Shown here one piece after another: positions 42,295 to 50,845 of a stretch of DNA of 64,000 nucleotides. Location of the stretch: assembly GCF_945980375.1 (NCBI RefSeq), contig NZ_CAMFQO010000003.1, positions 31,064 to 95,063 of the forward strand, read 5' to 3'. The DNA is from an uncultured Eubacterium sp. (GTDB lineage Bacteria; Bacillota; Clostridia; Oscillospirales; Acutalibacteraceae). The notes under the pieces are model-generated. The model did no database searches. It saw only the letters and a program-made list of their open reading frames with translations, and had not been told where the DNA came from. Numbering within the stretch: position 1 is the first letter of the stretch; every line of letters begins with the position of its first letter. The position numbers were made by a program, and so were the translations under genes.

Positions 42295-42840
42295 TTATTC
42301 TCCGTATTGATTTAGATAATCATCGTAGTCATATTCGTATTGATAATCGTTATCATAGTTATATATTTTGTCGCCGTCAAAATTTGAAATATTAAACAGA
42401 TTTTCAAACTGTGATAAAGTACCGAATGACAGCATAATTACATACAAAACCACACCGATAACAGCAAAGTATTTTGCTCTTTTTTTATGCTTATTGTTAT
42501 CAACAATAAGATAGTCCGTAAAATCCATACAACCGCACTGAGGACAGCAATTAATTGACGGAGGTACGGTTAAGCCGCAATTATTACACATTTTCGGCTG
42601 AATTTTCTCTGTTTTCTTTCTGATTATTAAATATACGATTGCTGTAATAAGAGGAAAGAAAAAGCCTAAAACAGCATAAATCTTTCTGTCTTTAACGCCA
42701 AGAGCCTTGCCATCCTCATTGATTGCAAGACAAATAAACAGTCCAACCAAAAGACTTAATAACAACATTCCCAAAACAATAAGCATTGCAATGAGCAATT
42801 GTCTGTTGCTGATAGATAAATCATTAAGAATTCGTTGCAT
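42295..42840 (-). CDS. membrane protein with a zinc ribbon
   Basis: A 181-residue protein of unknown function. Two transmembrane helices (about 15-38 and 53-70) precede a zinc ribbon CNNCGLTVPPSINCCPQCGC (about 82-101); a third helix lies near 122-142, and a Tyr/Asp-rich tail (NYDNDYQYEYDYDDY) ends it. I start it at ATG 42840 after GAGGT with 8-nt spacing; earlier in-frame starts fall inside the FRG gene. It is the last gene of the Rrf2-DUF2804-FRG unit, 13 nt after the FRG stop. Confidence 0.65.
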   Translation of the reverse strand: MQRILNDLSISNRQLLIAMLIVLGMLLLSLLVGLFICLAINEDGKALGVKDRKIYAVLGFFFPLITAIVYLIIRKKTEKIQPKMCNNCGLTVPPSINCCPQCGCMDFTDYLIVDNNKHKKRAKYFAVIGVVLYVIMLSFGTLSQFENLFNISNFDGDKIYNYDNDYQYEYDYDDYLNQYGE

Positions 42841-42853
42841 AAATTGTACCTCG

Positions 42854-43804
42854 TTAAAAATAAATATTCTTAATTTTGCCCACAACACTTGATAAATCGG
42901 TAATTGAAGCATAGTCGTATTGCGGGGCATTTTGCCTTTGATAGTCTAACAATGAAGGGCAAATATCTTTGTTTACTATCCACTTTTTTATTGCAAAATC
43001 ATCACGAATTTTCTTGGTCAAATATCCATTGCCGAAAACCGTAAAATCATCAAGAAGCAAAAATACACCCTGCTGAAATCGCATCAAATCATTAACAGGA
43101 ACATCAATAAGCCTTGCACTCGGAGCATTTAGGTCAAATAACGACCTACCCTTAACCTCCTCAAAAAGCTCCTTATAATTAATCAAAAGCTCCTTTCGGT
43201 TTTCAAACGCGGAGTCAAAGTCTGTATTCTTTGGATCTCTAAACAGAATTACAGAATAATCGTTTATCCATTTATTTGCAACGGACAGGTCACAGGTGTA
43301 ATCCTCCTTTTGCTTTATTTCAACCGAATAAATTAAAATGTCTTTTGTATAAACATCTCTGTTTTTTAAGGCAAATGATAATGCTACAAACGGATTTTTT
43401 GTTAAATCAATAAGAGGACTTAGTCCAAAATAATGTTGAGAAAAGCTTAAAAAAGGATACATATTATCCGTTGATATTTCGCCGATTGTCTGTTCATAAA
43501 GGTTAATATATTCAGGAAATCTGTAATAAATCTCCTTTAGTCTTTTTGAATCTACAACCGCAAAGGGCTCGTCATCATCAAGGATAACATCCCTGCTTCT
43601 GTAAATAGATGGCATAAGAGGACGGTCAATGCTCCTGACACGTTCTCCCCTAAAAAATACATTCTCTTTATTCTTAAAGGGATTGATAATGCTCTTCTCA
43701 AATTCTTCAATACTGTTTATATATTGAGTTTGAGCTCTAAAATCAAAATCCAGCTCGTTTTCAATCTTACCTGCTAAATCGTATAGTTTATTAATGCTTT
43801 TCAT
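42854..43804 (-). CDS. FRG domain-containing protein
   Basis: A 316-residue protein. The FRG domain is visible as NVFFRGERVRSIDRPLMPSIYR (about 48-69), then FLSFSQHYFGLSPLIDLTKNPFVALSFAL (about 119-147), matching F-R-G...R-P-x-P-S...Q-H-x-G...D-x-T-x-N-P-x-V-A-L. The domain occurs alone or fused in many bacteria and phage-related loci; its biochemistry is unknown, though ADP-ribosyltransferase-like folds and defence roles have been discussed. Its start overlaps the DUF2804 stop (TAATG). No toxin-antitoxin partner is evident. Confidence 0.82.
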   Translation of the reverse strand: MKSINKLYDLAGKIENELDFDFRAQTQYINSIEEFEKSIINPFKNKENVFFRGERVRSIDRPLMPSIYRSRDVILDDDEPFAVVDSKRLKEIYYRFPEYINLYEQTIGEISTDNMYPFLSFSQHYFGLSPLIDLTKNPFVALSFALKNRDVYTKDILIYSVEIKQKEDYTCDLSVANKWINDYSVILFRDPKNTDFDSAFENRKELLINYKELFEEVKGRSLFDLNAPSARLIDVPVNDLMRFQQGVFLLLDDFTVFGNGYLTKKIRDDFAIKKWIVNKDICPSLLDYQRQNAPQYDYASITDLSSVVGKIKNIYF

Positions 43805-44829
43805 TAGTATTTGTTATGTACCTTCTCCGCAAAGCAAAGAAAATCCTTAAATTCAATTTTTGTACCGTCATCAAGAACAGCGGTGCCGTTCATTCTGCCG
43901 AAAACCTGATGCTGATCGGTTACTATAACCTTCAAATCAATAAGTGCGCTTCTGTCAATAATCGGATAAAACTCCGCTTCAAATCTACCGTCAGAGGACT
44001 TAATTGTCCAATCGTCAACATAATTATCACTGATATTGAATACAACATCATAAAACTTATGTGCCTTACCGTCATAAAAAATAACATTTTCACTTGCAGC
44101 AGTCGTATCACCAAATCCATATCCGAGATTAAAGCCAAACGGCACTCCATCTATCTGTCCGGAGCCGGAGCCCCAATACCAATAGTTATCTCTTGTCCAT
44201 ACTCCTCTGCCCCAATCAAGCCCGGCAAAATCGGTGTCAGGATTAAGCTTGTAGGTTTTTCCGTTATATGTAACTGTACCCTGTGCACGAAGACAATTTA
44301 TTTTTTGATTGTAATAAAAAGCTTTTTCGTCGTCGCTCCATGGGGTAGCAATAACCATACTTTCCATCGGTTCATCGGTAAGAACAATATCGCAGGAAAT
44401 CCCCTGCTTTGAATTAAACGCAGGATAATTCATAACAATATGTCTTGATTTGCCGTCGTTGAGAAACTGCATATCAAGGCTTTTGTTTTTGAAGCAGGAA
44501 TTGCCAATGGCTGAAGTGGACGGAAGATTTGTCTTGCCAAGCGGAAATGCGGTGAGAACAGACTGAGTATGCTCAACGGCATTTTTCAAATCCACAAAGC
44601 TAACGCTATACATTCCAAGATAGCCTAAATCGGAAATAGTTAAGCATAAGCAGAAATCATTGGAATTAGACATTATGTAGTAGTAGTCCCATTCCTTGAT
44701 TCTTGTTTTTCTTTTCTTTATTTGTTCTCTGCTGTAAGTTTGAATTAATGATTTGCTCCAGCCGGGTTCAATAAGTCTACCATTACTATCAAGCAGATTA
44801 TGTTTTTGTGTTACCTCATGATTTCTCAT
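43804..44829 (-). CDS. DUF2804 family protein
   Basis: A 341-residue soluble protein. The pattern LLDSNGRLIEPGWSKSLIQTY at the N-terminus, DWGRGVWTRDNYWYWGSGSG (about 205-224), FGFNLGYGFGDTTAASENVIFYDG and a closing F-G-R-M-x-G match the DUF2804 family. These proteins have a lipocalin/beta-sandwich look with paired tryptophans, related to hydroxyneurosporene-synthase-like folds; the substrate is unknown and a lipid or isoprenoid is only a guess. It lies 9 nt after the Rrf2 gene with AGGAG before ATG, so it probably shares that promoter. Confidence 0.82.
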   Translation of the reverse strand: MRNHEVTQKHNLLDSNGRLIEPGWSKSLIQTYSREQIKKRKTRIKEWDYYYIMSNSNDFCLCLTISDLGYLGMYSVSFVDLKNAVEHTQSVLTAFPLGKTNLPSTSAIGNSCFKNKSLDMQFLNDGKSRHIVMNYPAFNSKQGISCDIVLTDEPMESMVIATPWSDDEKAFYYNQKINCLRAQGTVTYNGKTYKLNPDTDFAGLDWGRGVWTRDNYWYWGSGSGQIDGVPFGFNLGYGFGDTTAASENVIFYDGKAHKFYDVVFNISDNYVDDWTIKSSDGRFEAEFYPIIDRSALIDLKVIVTDQHQVFGRMNGTAVLDDGTKIEFKDFLCFAEKVHNKY

Positions 44830-44838
44830 AACATGCTC

Positions 44839-45276
44839 CTAAATTACATAATCAAAGGGGGATTTGTTTGCGTTGTTATCAACAATATCCTGGATTGTAA
44901 CGCTGTCAAGATATTCTACTATCACCTTGTACAATCCCTTCCATACGGGTAGGGTTACGCAGGTTTCTGCTCTGTCACACATAATAGGAGAATTGTCAAG
45001 ACATGAAACAGGTGCAAGACCACCCTCGGTTAAACGAAGAACATCGCCAACCGTATATTCATTTGCATTTTTTGCAAGACGGTATCCACCCTGATAACCA
45101 CGATTTGTACGCAATACATCCGGTTTATTCAATATAGCAACAATTTGCTCAAGATATTTTTTTGAAATTTCCTGACGCTCTGCTATATCCTTAAGTGATA
45201 CAAATCCGTCACCTTGATTTTGTGCCAAATCAATCATCATACGAAGTGCGTATCTTCCTTTTGTAGAAATCTTCAA
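44839..45276 (-). CDS. iscR: Rrf2 family transcriptional regulator, IscR-like with three cysteines
   Basis: A 145-residue winged-helix regulator. Its opening KISTKGRYALRMMIDLAQ and recognition region SLKDIAERQEISKKYLEQIVAILNKPDVLRTNRGYQGGYRLAK are the Rrf2 DNA-binding domain. CLDNSPIMCDRAETC (C-x7-C-x5-C) near 90-105 could bind an Fe-S cluster as in IscR; CymR-type members lack these cysteines. I prefer the TTG start at 45276, after GGAGATGAT, giving MKISTKG; ATG 45285 is possible. It has its own promoter (45304-45332) and may also act on the nifS operon. Confidence 0.85.
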   Translation of the reverse strand: MKISTKGRYALRMMIDLAQNQGDGFVSLKDIAERQEISKKYLEQIVAILNKPDVLRTNRGYQGGYRLAKNANEYTVGDVLRLTEGGLAPVSCLDNSPIMCDRAETCVTLPVWKGLYKVIVEYLDSVTIQDIVDNNANKSPFDYVI

Positions 45277-45303
45277 GACTATCATCTCCAATCCTATATT
45301 CTT

Positions 45304-45332
45304 ATAATACCACCAAAAAGGTAGGTTTTCAA
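45304..45332 (-). promoter_or_regulatory. promoter of the Rrf2-DUF2804-FRG operon
   Basis: Minus-strand TTGAAA (45327-45332), 17 bases, TATTAT (45304-45309). The spacer holds ACCTACC and GGTGG, a likely autoregulatory site that is not a perfect dyad. Confidence 0.6.
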
Positions 45333-45346
45333 GAATTTTATTAAAA

Positions 45347-45374
45347 ACGGCATAAAGCTAATGCCTTATGCCGT
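45347..45374 (-). terminator. terminator of the ctsR-mcsA-mcsB-clpC operon
   Basis: Perfect 9-bp stem ACGGCATAA/TTATGCCGT just past the clpC stop codon, followed by TTTTTAATAAAATT on the minus strand. Confidence 0.8.
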
Positions 45375-45379
45375 ATAAA

Positions 45380-47821
45380 TTAGGAGTTGAAGGTAAACTC
45401 ATTATCCTTATAATCAACCGTGCAGGTTGAATTTTCGGTAATGGTTTTGTCCAAAATCAATTCGGACAGCCTATCTTCAATTTTTGATTGAATTGCTCTT
45501 CTCAAAGGTCTTGCGCCGTATATCTTGTCAAAGCCCTCCTTTGCAAGCTCATCAATGGCGTCATCAGTAAAGCTTAAAGTGATTCCCAAATCCTCGGTAC
45601 GCTTTTGAAGAGATTTAAGCATACGACGTGCAATTTCCTTAATATCATCTTCATCAAGCTGATTAAATACAATTATATCATCAAGACGGTTAAGGAATTC
45701 AGGCTTAAAGGTTCGTTTCAGGTCAGGCATAACAAGCTCTTCGATAGACAATGGCTTGCCGTCACTTTGACCGAAGCCGAGAGCCTGCTTGTCATCGGTA
45801 ATCTTTGATGCACCGACATTAGATGTCATTATGATTATTGTATTCTTAAAGGACACACGTCTTCCCTGCGAATCCGTAAGCACGCCATCCTCAAGAATTT
45901 GAAGAAGCATATTAAATACATCGGGATGTGCCTTTTCAATTTCATCAAAAAGCACAACACTGTAAGGCTTTCTTCTAATCTTTTCAGTCAGCTGACCGCC
46001 CTCATCAAAACCAATATAACCCGGAGGTGAACCGATAAGCTTTGATACCGTATGCTTTTCCATATACTCGGACATATCAAGCTTTACTATTGCATTTTCA
46101 TCGCCAAACATAGCCTCTGCAAGCGATTTGCAAAGCTCTGTTTTACCAACACCGGTTGGACCGAGAAAGATGAATGAGCCGATTGGTCTGTTAGGATTTT
46201 TTAGACCTACTCTGCCACGTCTGATTGCTTTTGATATAGCGGATACTGCTTTATCCTGACCGACAATTCTTTTGTGAAGAATATCCTCCATATTAAGCAG
46301 GCGTTCACTTTCCTCCTTGGTTAACTGTGCAACAGGCACACCTGTCCAAGACGATACAACCTGTGCAATTTCCTCAGAGGTTACAGCCTTTGCCTCATGG
46401 CTTGAGGAATTCTTCCACTTTGTCTTTTCTTCATCAAGAAGCTTTTTAAGTTCGTTTTCCTTATCTCTTAAGGTAGCGGCACTTTCAAATTCCTGATTGG
46501 TTACGGCATCCTGCATTTCTGCATCAAGCCTTTTAATTTCATCCTCCATATCCTTAAGATTTTGAGGCAAGGTATAGGCATTTAGCCTTACTACAGAAGC
46601 CGCTTCGTCAACAAGGTCTATTGCCTTGTCAGGCAAAAATCTGTCGTTAATGTATCTCGATGAAAGCTTAACTGCACTTTCAATAGCGTCATCGGTAATT
46701 TTTACCTTGTGATGCGCCTCGTATTTATCTCTTAATCCCTTAAGGATAGCAACAGTTTCTTCCTCTGTCGGCTCACCTACGGTTACGGGTTGAAATCTTC
46801 TTTCAAGTGCTGCATCCTTTTCTATATTCTTTCTGTATTCGGAAATAGTTGTAGCACCTATAACCTGAATTTCACCGCGTGCAAGTGACGGCTTAAGAAT
46901 ATTAGCGGCATCAACTGCACCCTCGGCTGCGCCTGCGCCCATAATATTATGGATTTCATCAATAAACAGGATAACATCCTTATTCTCAATAACCTCATCC
47001 ATTGCCTTTTTTATTCTCTCCTCAAAGTCGCCTCTGTATTTTGTACCGGCAACCATAGATGTCAGATCAAGAGAATAAATAGTTTTATTTAAGAGTAGCT
47101 CGGGTACCTCGCCGTTTACAATTTTTAATGCAAGTCCCTCGGCGATTGCTGTTTTACCTACACCCGGCTCACCTATCAGGCAAGGATTGTTTTTACTTCT
47201 TCTTGATAGGATTTGGATTACCCTTTTAATTTCATCCTCTCTGCCGATTACAGGATCGATCTTGCCCTGTCTTGCAAGCTCTGTAAGGTTTTTACCAAAC
47301 TCATCAAGAGTTGGAGTTTTGCTTTTTGATTTTTTCTTTGAGGATGGTTGAGCACCGGACTCATAGCTGTTGTTGCTTAAATCCTGAATCAAATCATCAA
47401 GAACACGCTGTGGGTCTGCACCGGATTCAATTATAAATCTGACTGCATAGCTGTCCTCCTCCTTAAGCAATGCAATAAGCAAATGCTCTATGCTTACATA
47501 GGTGTTACGCATTGTCCTTGCGATTTGGTAGGAAAGCTCAATAATCCTCTTTGCCCTCGGTGTAAAATCATCCGGGCTTAACGAGGTTGGATGACCGATG
47601 CCAATCCTTTCCTTGATAATATCATTTATAGCCTCGTAGGTTATGTTGTTATTTATTAAGGCAGGAACAGTAGTTCCCTGACTTAACAGTCCTATAAGTA
47701 TATGCTCTGTGCCGATATAATTATGGCCGTAGCTTTCGGCACTTTTTATTGCGAGATTCAAAACCTCATTTGCCTTTGTTGTAAATGAATTAAAGCGATA
47801 CATAAAATCATCTTCTTTCAT
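45380..47821 (-). CDS. clpC: ATP-dependent Clp protease ATP-binding subunit ClpC
   Basis: AAA+ unfoldase of the McsB-arginine-phosphate degradation pathway. The protein of up to 813 residues has two N-terminal Clp_N repeats (NEVLNLAIKSAESYGHNYIGTEHILIGLL and the one near 80-150), a first AAA+ domain (GEPGVGKTA), a UVR-type middle coiled coil (MQDAVTNQEFESAATLRDKENEL) and a second AAA+ domain ([21 protein letters not shown]). ATG 47821 overlaps the mcsB stop (TAATG); ATG 47803 (MYRFNSF) is also possible. It is the last gene of the operon. Confidence 0.95.
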   Translation of the reverse strand: MKEDDFMYRFNSFTTKANEVLNLAIKSAESYGHNYIGTEHILIGLLSQGTTVPALINNNITYEAINDIIKERIGIGHPTSLSPDDFTPRAKRIIELSYQIARTMRNTYVSIEHLLIALLKEEDSYAVRFIIESGADPQRVLDDLIQDLSNNSYESGAQPSSKKKSKSKTPTLDEFGKNLTELARQGKIDPVIGREDEIKRVIQILSRRSKNNPCLIGEPGVGKTAIAEGLALKIVNGEVPELLLNKTIYSLDLTSMVAGTKYRGDFEERIKKAMDEVIENKDVILFIDEIHNIMGAGAAEGAVDAANILKPSLARGEIQVIGATTISEYRKNIEKDAALERRFQPVTVGEPTEEETVAILKGLRDKYEAHHKVKITDDAIESAVKLSSRYINDRFLPDKAIDLVDEAASVVRLNAYTLPQNLKDMEDEIKRLDAEMQDAVTNQEFESAATLRDKENELKKLLDEEKTKWKNSSSHEAKAVTSEEIAQVVSSWTGVPVAQLTKEESERLLNMEDILHKRIVGQDKAVSAISKAIRRGRVGLKNPNRPIGSFIFLGPTGVGKTELCKSLAEAMFGDENAIVKLDMSEYMEKHTVSKLIGSPPGYIGFDEGGQLTEKIRRKPYSVVLFDEIEKAHPDVFNMLLQILEDGVLTDSQGRRVSFKNTIIIMTSNVGASKITDDKQALGFGQSDGKPLSIEELVMPDLKRTFKPEFLNRLDDIIVFNQLDEDDIKEIARRMLKSLQKRTEDLGITLSFTDDAIDELAKEGFDKIYGARPLRRAIQSKIEDRLSELILDKTITENSTCTVDYKDNEFTFNS

Positions 47822-48813
47822 TATAATTTATTTCTGACAATTTCTGCCCTCATAGTCTCGCACATCTGTTGGGTTAAATCTGATTTTGAAGAATTAACAA
47901 GTGTTGCATCAAACAGGTTGTAAATCAGCTCACCTATCAACTCATACGAATATTCAAAATATCCCAATGCAATACCAAGCCTAACATATGAGATGCTATC
48001 CAAAAGTTCCTCAAAAGAAAGCTTCCTTGCAAGCTTAAGTATGCCCAATGTGCGATATATTTTATCCTCAAATTCTGTATCCGATTTGAGATTTTCTCTG
48101 ATATTTCTTTCCTGATTAACAATTTGAGTACAAACCGCGTCAAGATTATCAACAGCAGATTTTTCCGTAATACCGAGAGTGACCGTATTTGTCAAAACAT
48201 AAAACGATCCCGATCCGTTATTGAAAAGCTCTTTAAGAGTAAATCCAAGCTTGCTAACGGTTGTTGCGAGTTTGGAAATCAAGCCCTTTTCAGCTAATGC
48301 GGGCAAATGCAATGCAACCGATACCTTTAGGCCGGTTCCCAAATTCATTGGGGATGATGTTAAAAATCCGTATTTTTTTGAAAACGAAATATTAAGACCA
48401 TTAATAAATATGTCATCAACATCATTTGCCTTGTTGTATGCCGTATCAATATTTTGTCCCGGGGCAAAAGATGTAATTTTAATGTGATCCTCTTCGTTAA
48501 TCATAACGGTTACATCCTCTTCCTTTGACAAGAGAAAGGAGGATTTGCTGTTAAGGAAGTCCTGTGAAATTAATTCCTTTTCCGCATAGGACATTGCCTG
48601 TGCCTTTGAGCAATCGGTTAAATTAACCAAATCAAATTCCTGTGCCAAAGGAGAATTCTTAATACAGGCAAATACCTTTTTAACAACCGATCTTTTCAGC
48701 TCGTCTGACATTTTTGAAGGAAATACCGTATTTTCAAGATTACGCACAAGCACTGCCTTTGAATACAATACAACATCACTGTTGTTTGACGAGGTTTCGT
48801 ACCATTTTTTCAT
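47821..48813 (-). CDS. mcsB: protein-arginine kinase McsB
   Basis: Phosphorylates arginines in damaged proteins and in CtsR, marking them for ClpCP. The 330-residue phosphagen-kinase-like enzyme shows VVLYSKAVLVRNLENTVFP near 14-32, the acidic VTVMINEEDHIKITSFAPG (N-E-E-D-H, about 101-119), the SFSKKYGFLTSSPMNLGTGLKVSVALHLP block and the GSGSFYVLTNTVTLG loop. It follows mcsA by 3 nt and overlaps clpC. Confidence 0.95.
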   Translation of the reverse strand: MKKWYETSSNNSDVVLYSKAVLVRNLENTVFPSKMSDELKRSVVKKVFACIKNSPLAQEFDLVNLTDCSKAQAMSYAEKELISQDFLNSKSSFLLSKEEDVTVMINEEDHIKITSFAPGQNIDTAYNKANDVDDIFINGLNISFSKKYGFLTSSPMNLGTGLKVSVALHLPALAEKGLISKLATTVSKLGFTLKELFNNGSGSFYVLTNTVTLGITEKSAVDNLDAVCTQIVNQERNIRENLKSDTEFEDKIYRTLGILKLARKLSFEELLDSISYVRLGIALGYFEYSYELIGELIYNLFDATLVNSSKSDLTQQMCETMRAEIVRNKL

Positions 48814-48816
48814 CTT

Positions 48817-49335
48817 TTAATCCTCCCCTTGTATTTCCTTTATCTTGTCACGCAAAACTGCAGCATCCTCAAATCTTTGCTCCTTAACGGCCTGCTTAAG
48901 CTGCTCCTTAAGATGCGACAGGGAGTCATTTACATAGCTGTTGTCCACTGCCTCTGTATAGGTTACATTTTTTCCGATATGCTTTACCTTGCCGTGAATT
49001 TTCTCAATGCTTGGTGAAAGTCTGTCCTCAAATTTGCTGTAGCAATCGGCGCATCCGACATGACCTGTATCAACAATATCCTTGAAGGTTGAACCGCAGG
49101 TAGCACATCTGTTAAGTCCTACAAGAGAATTAAGTGATGAGCCTGTGCCTAACAAATTTCCAAAGAAGCTGTCACCGAATATACTGTCGATGGAAAACGG
49201 CTCAATTTTGAATTCGTCCATTACTCCAAGCTCCTTTGCACATTTCTCGCAAAGATACATCTCTTCCTTCTGTCCGTTAATAACGCGTTTAATATGAGTA
49301 TTAGCCTCATTAATATTGCAATGTGTACATTTCAT
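48817..49335 (-). CDS. mcsA: McsA, activator of the protein-arginine kinase
   Basis: Zinc-binding adaptor that activates McsB and modulates CtsR. The 172-residue protein has two zinc sites, CTHCNINEANTH...CEKCAKELG (Cys3, Cys6, Cys28, Cys31) and CATCGSTF...CADCYSKF (near 77-100), then a UVR motif at the C-terminus (LKEQLKQAVKEQRFEDAAVLRDKIKEI) for ClpC binding. GGAGG precedes ATG 49335. It lies between ctsR and mcsB as in bacilli. Confidence 0.94.
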   Translation of the reverse strand: MKCTHCNINEANTHIKRVINGQKEEMYLCEKCAKELGVMDEFKIEPFSIDSIFGDSFFGNLLGTGSSLNSLVGLNRCATCGSTFKDIVDTGHVGCADCYSKFEDRLSPSIEKIHGKVKHIGKNVTYTEAVDNSYVNDSLSHLKEQLKQAVKEQRFEDAAVLRDKIKEIQGED

Positions 49336-49349
49336 AAAAATCGCCTCCG

Positions 49350-49793
49350 TTAGTCAATGTAGGCAAGAAGCATTTGCTTTAGCTGACTTGCCCTGATTGT
49401 GTTTGCATATTCCCTTGGAATACACTTAAAATTGTTGTCTGATATTGCGCAAACCATCATCTTTGTTGCCTTGTCGTCAATCAGCTTTTGATAATTGCAA
49501 TTTATAAGGTTTGCCTTTGCGCTGCGCTCATCAATACTGTTGCCGATTGAATTGATAAATCCCATTAAAGCATTCTCTCTGCTGTCGGCACGGGTTATCA
49601 AAATGTAACCTCCGCCGCCTCGTCTGCTTTCTATTCTATACCCCGCTTCGGGTGTAAACCTTGAGGTAATTACATAATTTATCTGACTCGGAACACATCC
49701 TATTTGATTTGCCAAATCGTTTCGCTGAATTTGAACTGTTGAAGTGTTATCATCAAACATATCAAGAATCATATCCGCGATTATATCACTCAT
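49350..49793 (-). CDS. ctsR: transcriptional repressor CtsR
   Basis: Heat-shock repressor of clp genes. Starting at ATG 49793 (MSDIIADMI), the protein has about 147 residues. The DNA-binding domain has DMILDMFDDNTSTVQIQRNDLANQIGCVPSQINYVITSRFTPEAGYRIESRRGGGGYI, including the glycine-rich wing RRGGGGYI that senses temperature in Bacillus CtsR. The C-terminal helical dimer domain has Arg residues that McsB may modify. Two operator boxes lie upstream (49848-49903). Confidence 0.95.
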   Translation of the reverse strand: MSDIIADMILDMFDDNTSTVQIQRNDLANQIGCVPSQINYVITSRFTPEAGYRIESRRGGGGYILITRADSRENALMGFINSIGNSIDERSAKANLINCNYQKLIDDKATKMMVCAISDNNFKCIPREYANTIRASQLKQMLLAYID

Positions 49794-49847
49794 CTTCACT
49801 TTTTAATCATCTTCTTTCCTAAAAACAAGACAATAATCAAATTTGAC

Positions 49848-49903
49848 TTTGACTTTCTTTGTCCTTTGATTATGTTATATCACAAAGGTCAAGAAAAGTC
49901 AAG
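49848..49903 (-). promoter_or_regulatory. ctsR operon promoter with two CtsR boxes
   Basis: CtsR sites are tandem heptads of RGTCAAA type 3 bases apart. One is on the plus strand at 49887-49903 (GGTCAAG-AAA-AGTCAAG) and overlaps the -35; the other is on the minus strand at 49848-49864 (GGACAAA-GAA-AGTCAAA) near the start site. The minus-strand promoter is TTGACT, 17 bases, TATAAC, within 49870-49904. Autoregulation follows from the established CtsR mechanism. Confidence 0.85.
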
Positions 49904-49935
49904 AACTTTTTTGATAAACATAAAAGAAAATTTTT

Positions 49936-49944
49936 CATATAATA
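49936..49944 (+). promoter_or_regulatory. possible sporulation sigma (SigK/SigE) -10 before the collagen-like gene
   Basis: CATATAATA matches the SigK -10 pattern CATAnnnTA, and CATATAAT is one base from the SigE -10. AACA at 49917-49920 could serve as a SigK -35 at 15 bases, slightly short. No good sigma-A promoter is seen for this gene. Confidence 0.4.
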
Positions 49945-50004
49945 AAATATATACCTTTGGCTGTTACGGCAGGTATAAATTAATAAATATGTGGGTGAAT
50001 GGAT

Positions 50005-50796
50005 ATGAATATTTATAATTCACGCAGTAAGGACTGCTGCGATTCTTTTCCGATAAAGCACTGCCCTCCTCCTATATGTCCACCGGCTCCGCCTATGCCT
50101 CCTTGTCCGTGCGGAATAATCGGTCCAACAGGACCGACAGGTCCAATGGGTCCTACGGGTCCGCAGGGTGTTCAGGGATTTCAGGGAATAATTGGACCGA
50201 CAGGACCGACTGGTCCGCAGGGTATTCCCGGTCCTGACGGTGCAACAGGTCCTACAGGTCCGCAAGGTACTGTGGGATTAACCGGCCCGACAGGTCCAAC
50301 AGGACCGACGGGTCCGCAGGGCTTAACAGGTGCAATTGGTCCAACAGGACCTACCGGACCGACGGGTCCTGAATCTACTGCAGAGTTTTCGTCGTTTTAT
50401 GCATTAAGTCCGGCAACCGGAGCAACTACTGTTTCTCCCGGTCAGGCAGTTGAATTCCCAAGCACAAGTGTTCAGAGTCCTCAAATTTCAAAGCTGACTG
50501 ATTCAACATTTAATTTGGCACAGGTCGGCACGTATCTTGTAAATTTCAGAGTTAACAGTGACCTTGAAGGTCAGCTTCAGGTTGCACTAAACGGCACGGG
50601 AATTGACAGTGCATTGTTCGGTGGTAGCTCGCAAAAGGGTTATATAGACGGCACTGCTGTTATAACAACTACTGCTGAAAACTCTGTTCTCAGCATTATT
50701 AATCCTACTACAAGCACAGCTGATATTACAATTATTCCGGCAGTTGGAGGAACAGCTCCAACCGTCTCAAACCTTTTGATTGTAAAGCTTTCGTAG
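50005..50796 (+). CDS. collagen-like (GXY repeat) spore-surface protein, BclA type
   Basis: A 263-residue protein. A short N-terminus with four cysteines and a proline-rich segment ([13 protein letters not shown]) leads into about 30 Gly-X-Y triplets, mostly GPT/GPQ (about residues 38-125), then a C-terminal about 135-residue beta-rich domain ([21 protein letters not shown] to [10 protein letters not shown]) like the trimerising jelly-roll of BclA/BclB. Such proteins form hair-like filaments on the exosporium or cell surface. Thr-rich triplets are typical glycosylation sites, and a glycosyltransferase gene follows by about 50 nt. I choose ATG 50005 with GGGTGA upstream. Confidence 0.88.
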   Translation: MNIYNSRSKDCCDSFPIKHCPPPICPPAPPMPPCPCGIIGPTGPTGPMGPTGPQGVQGFQGIIGPTGPTGPQGIPGPDGATGPTGPQGTVGLTGPTGPTGPTGPQGLTGAIGPTGPTGPTGPESTAEFSSFYALSPATGATTVSPGQAVEFPSTSVQSPQISKLTDSTFNLAQVGTYLVNFRVNSDLEGQLQVALNGTGIDSALFGGSSQKGYIDGTAVITTTAENSVLSIINPTTSTADITIIPAVGGTAPTVSNLLIVKLS

Positions 50797-50845
50797 TATA
50801 CAGGTGGCAATATGCCACCTTACATAACAAAAAATGGTGATGAAT

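Noticed and set aside
50020..50265. Minus-strand ORF rich in Arg, Thr and Ser opposite the collagen-like gene
   Set aside because: It is the antisense of the GXY repeat; no ribosome site and no family likeness.
50113..50380. Triplet repeat as a CRISPR-like or satellite array
   Set aside because: The repeat encodes Gly-X-Y triplets in frame; no spacer structure.
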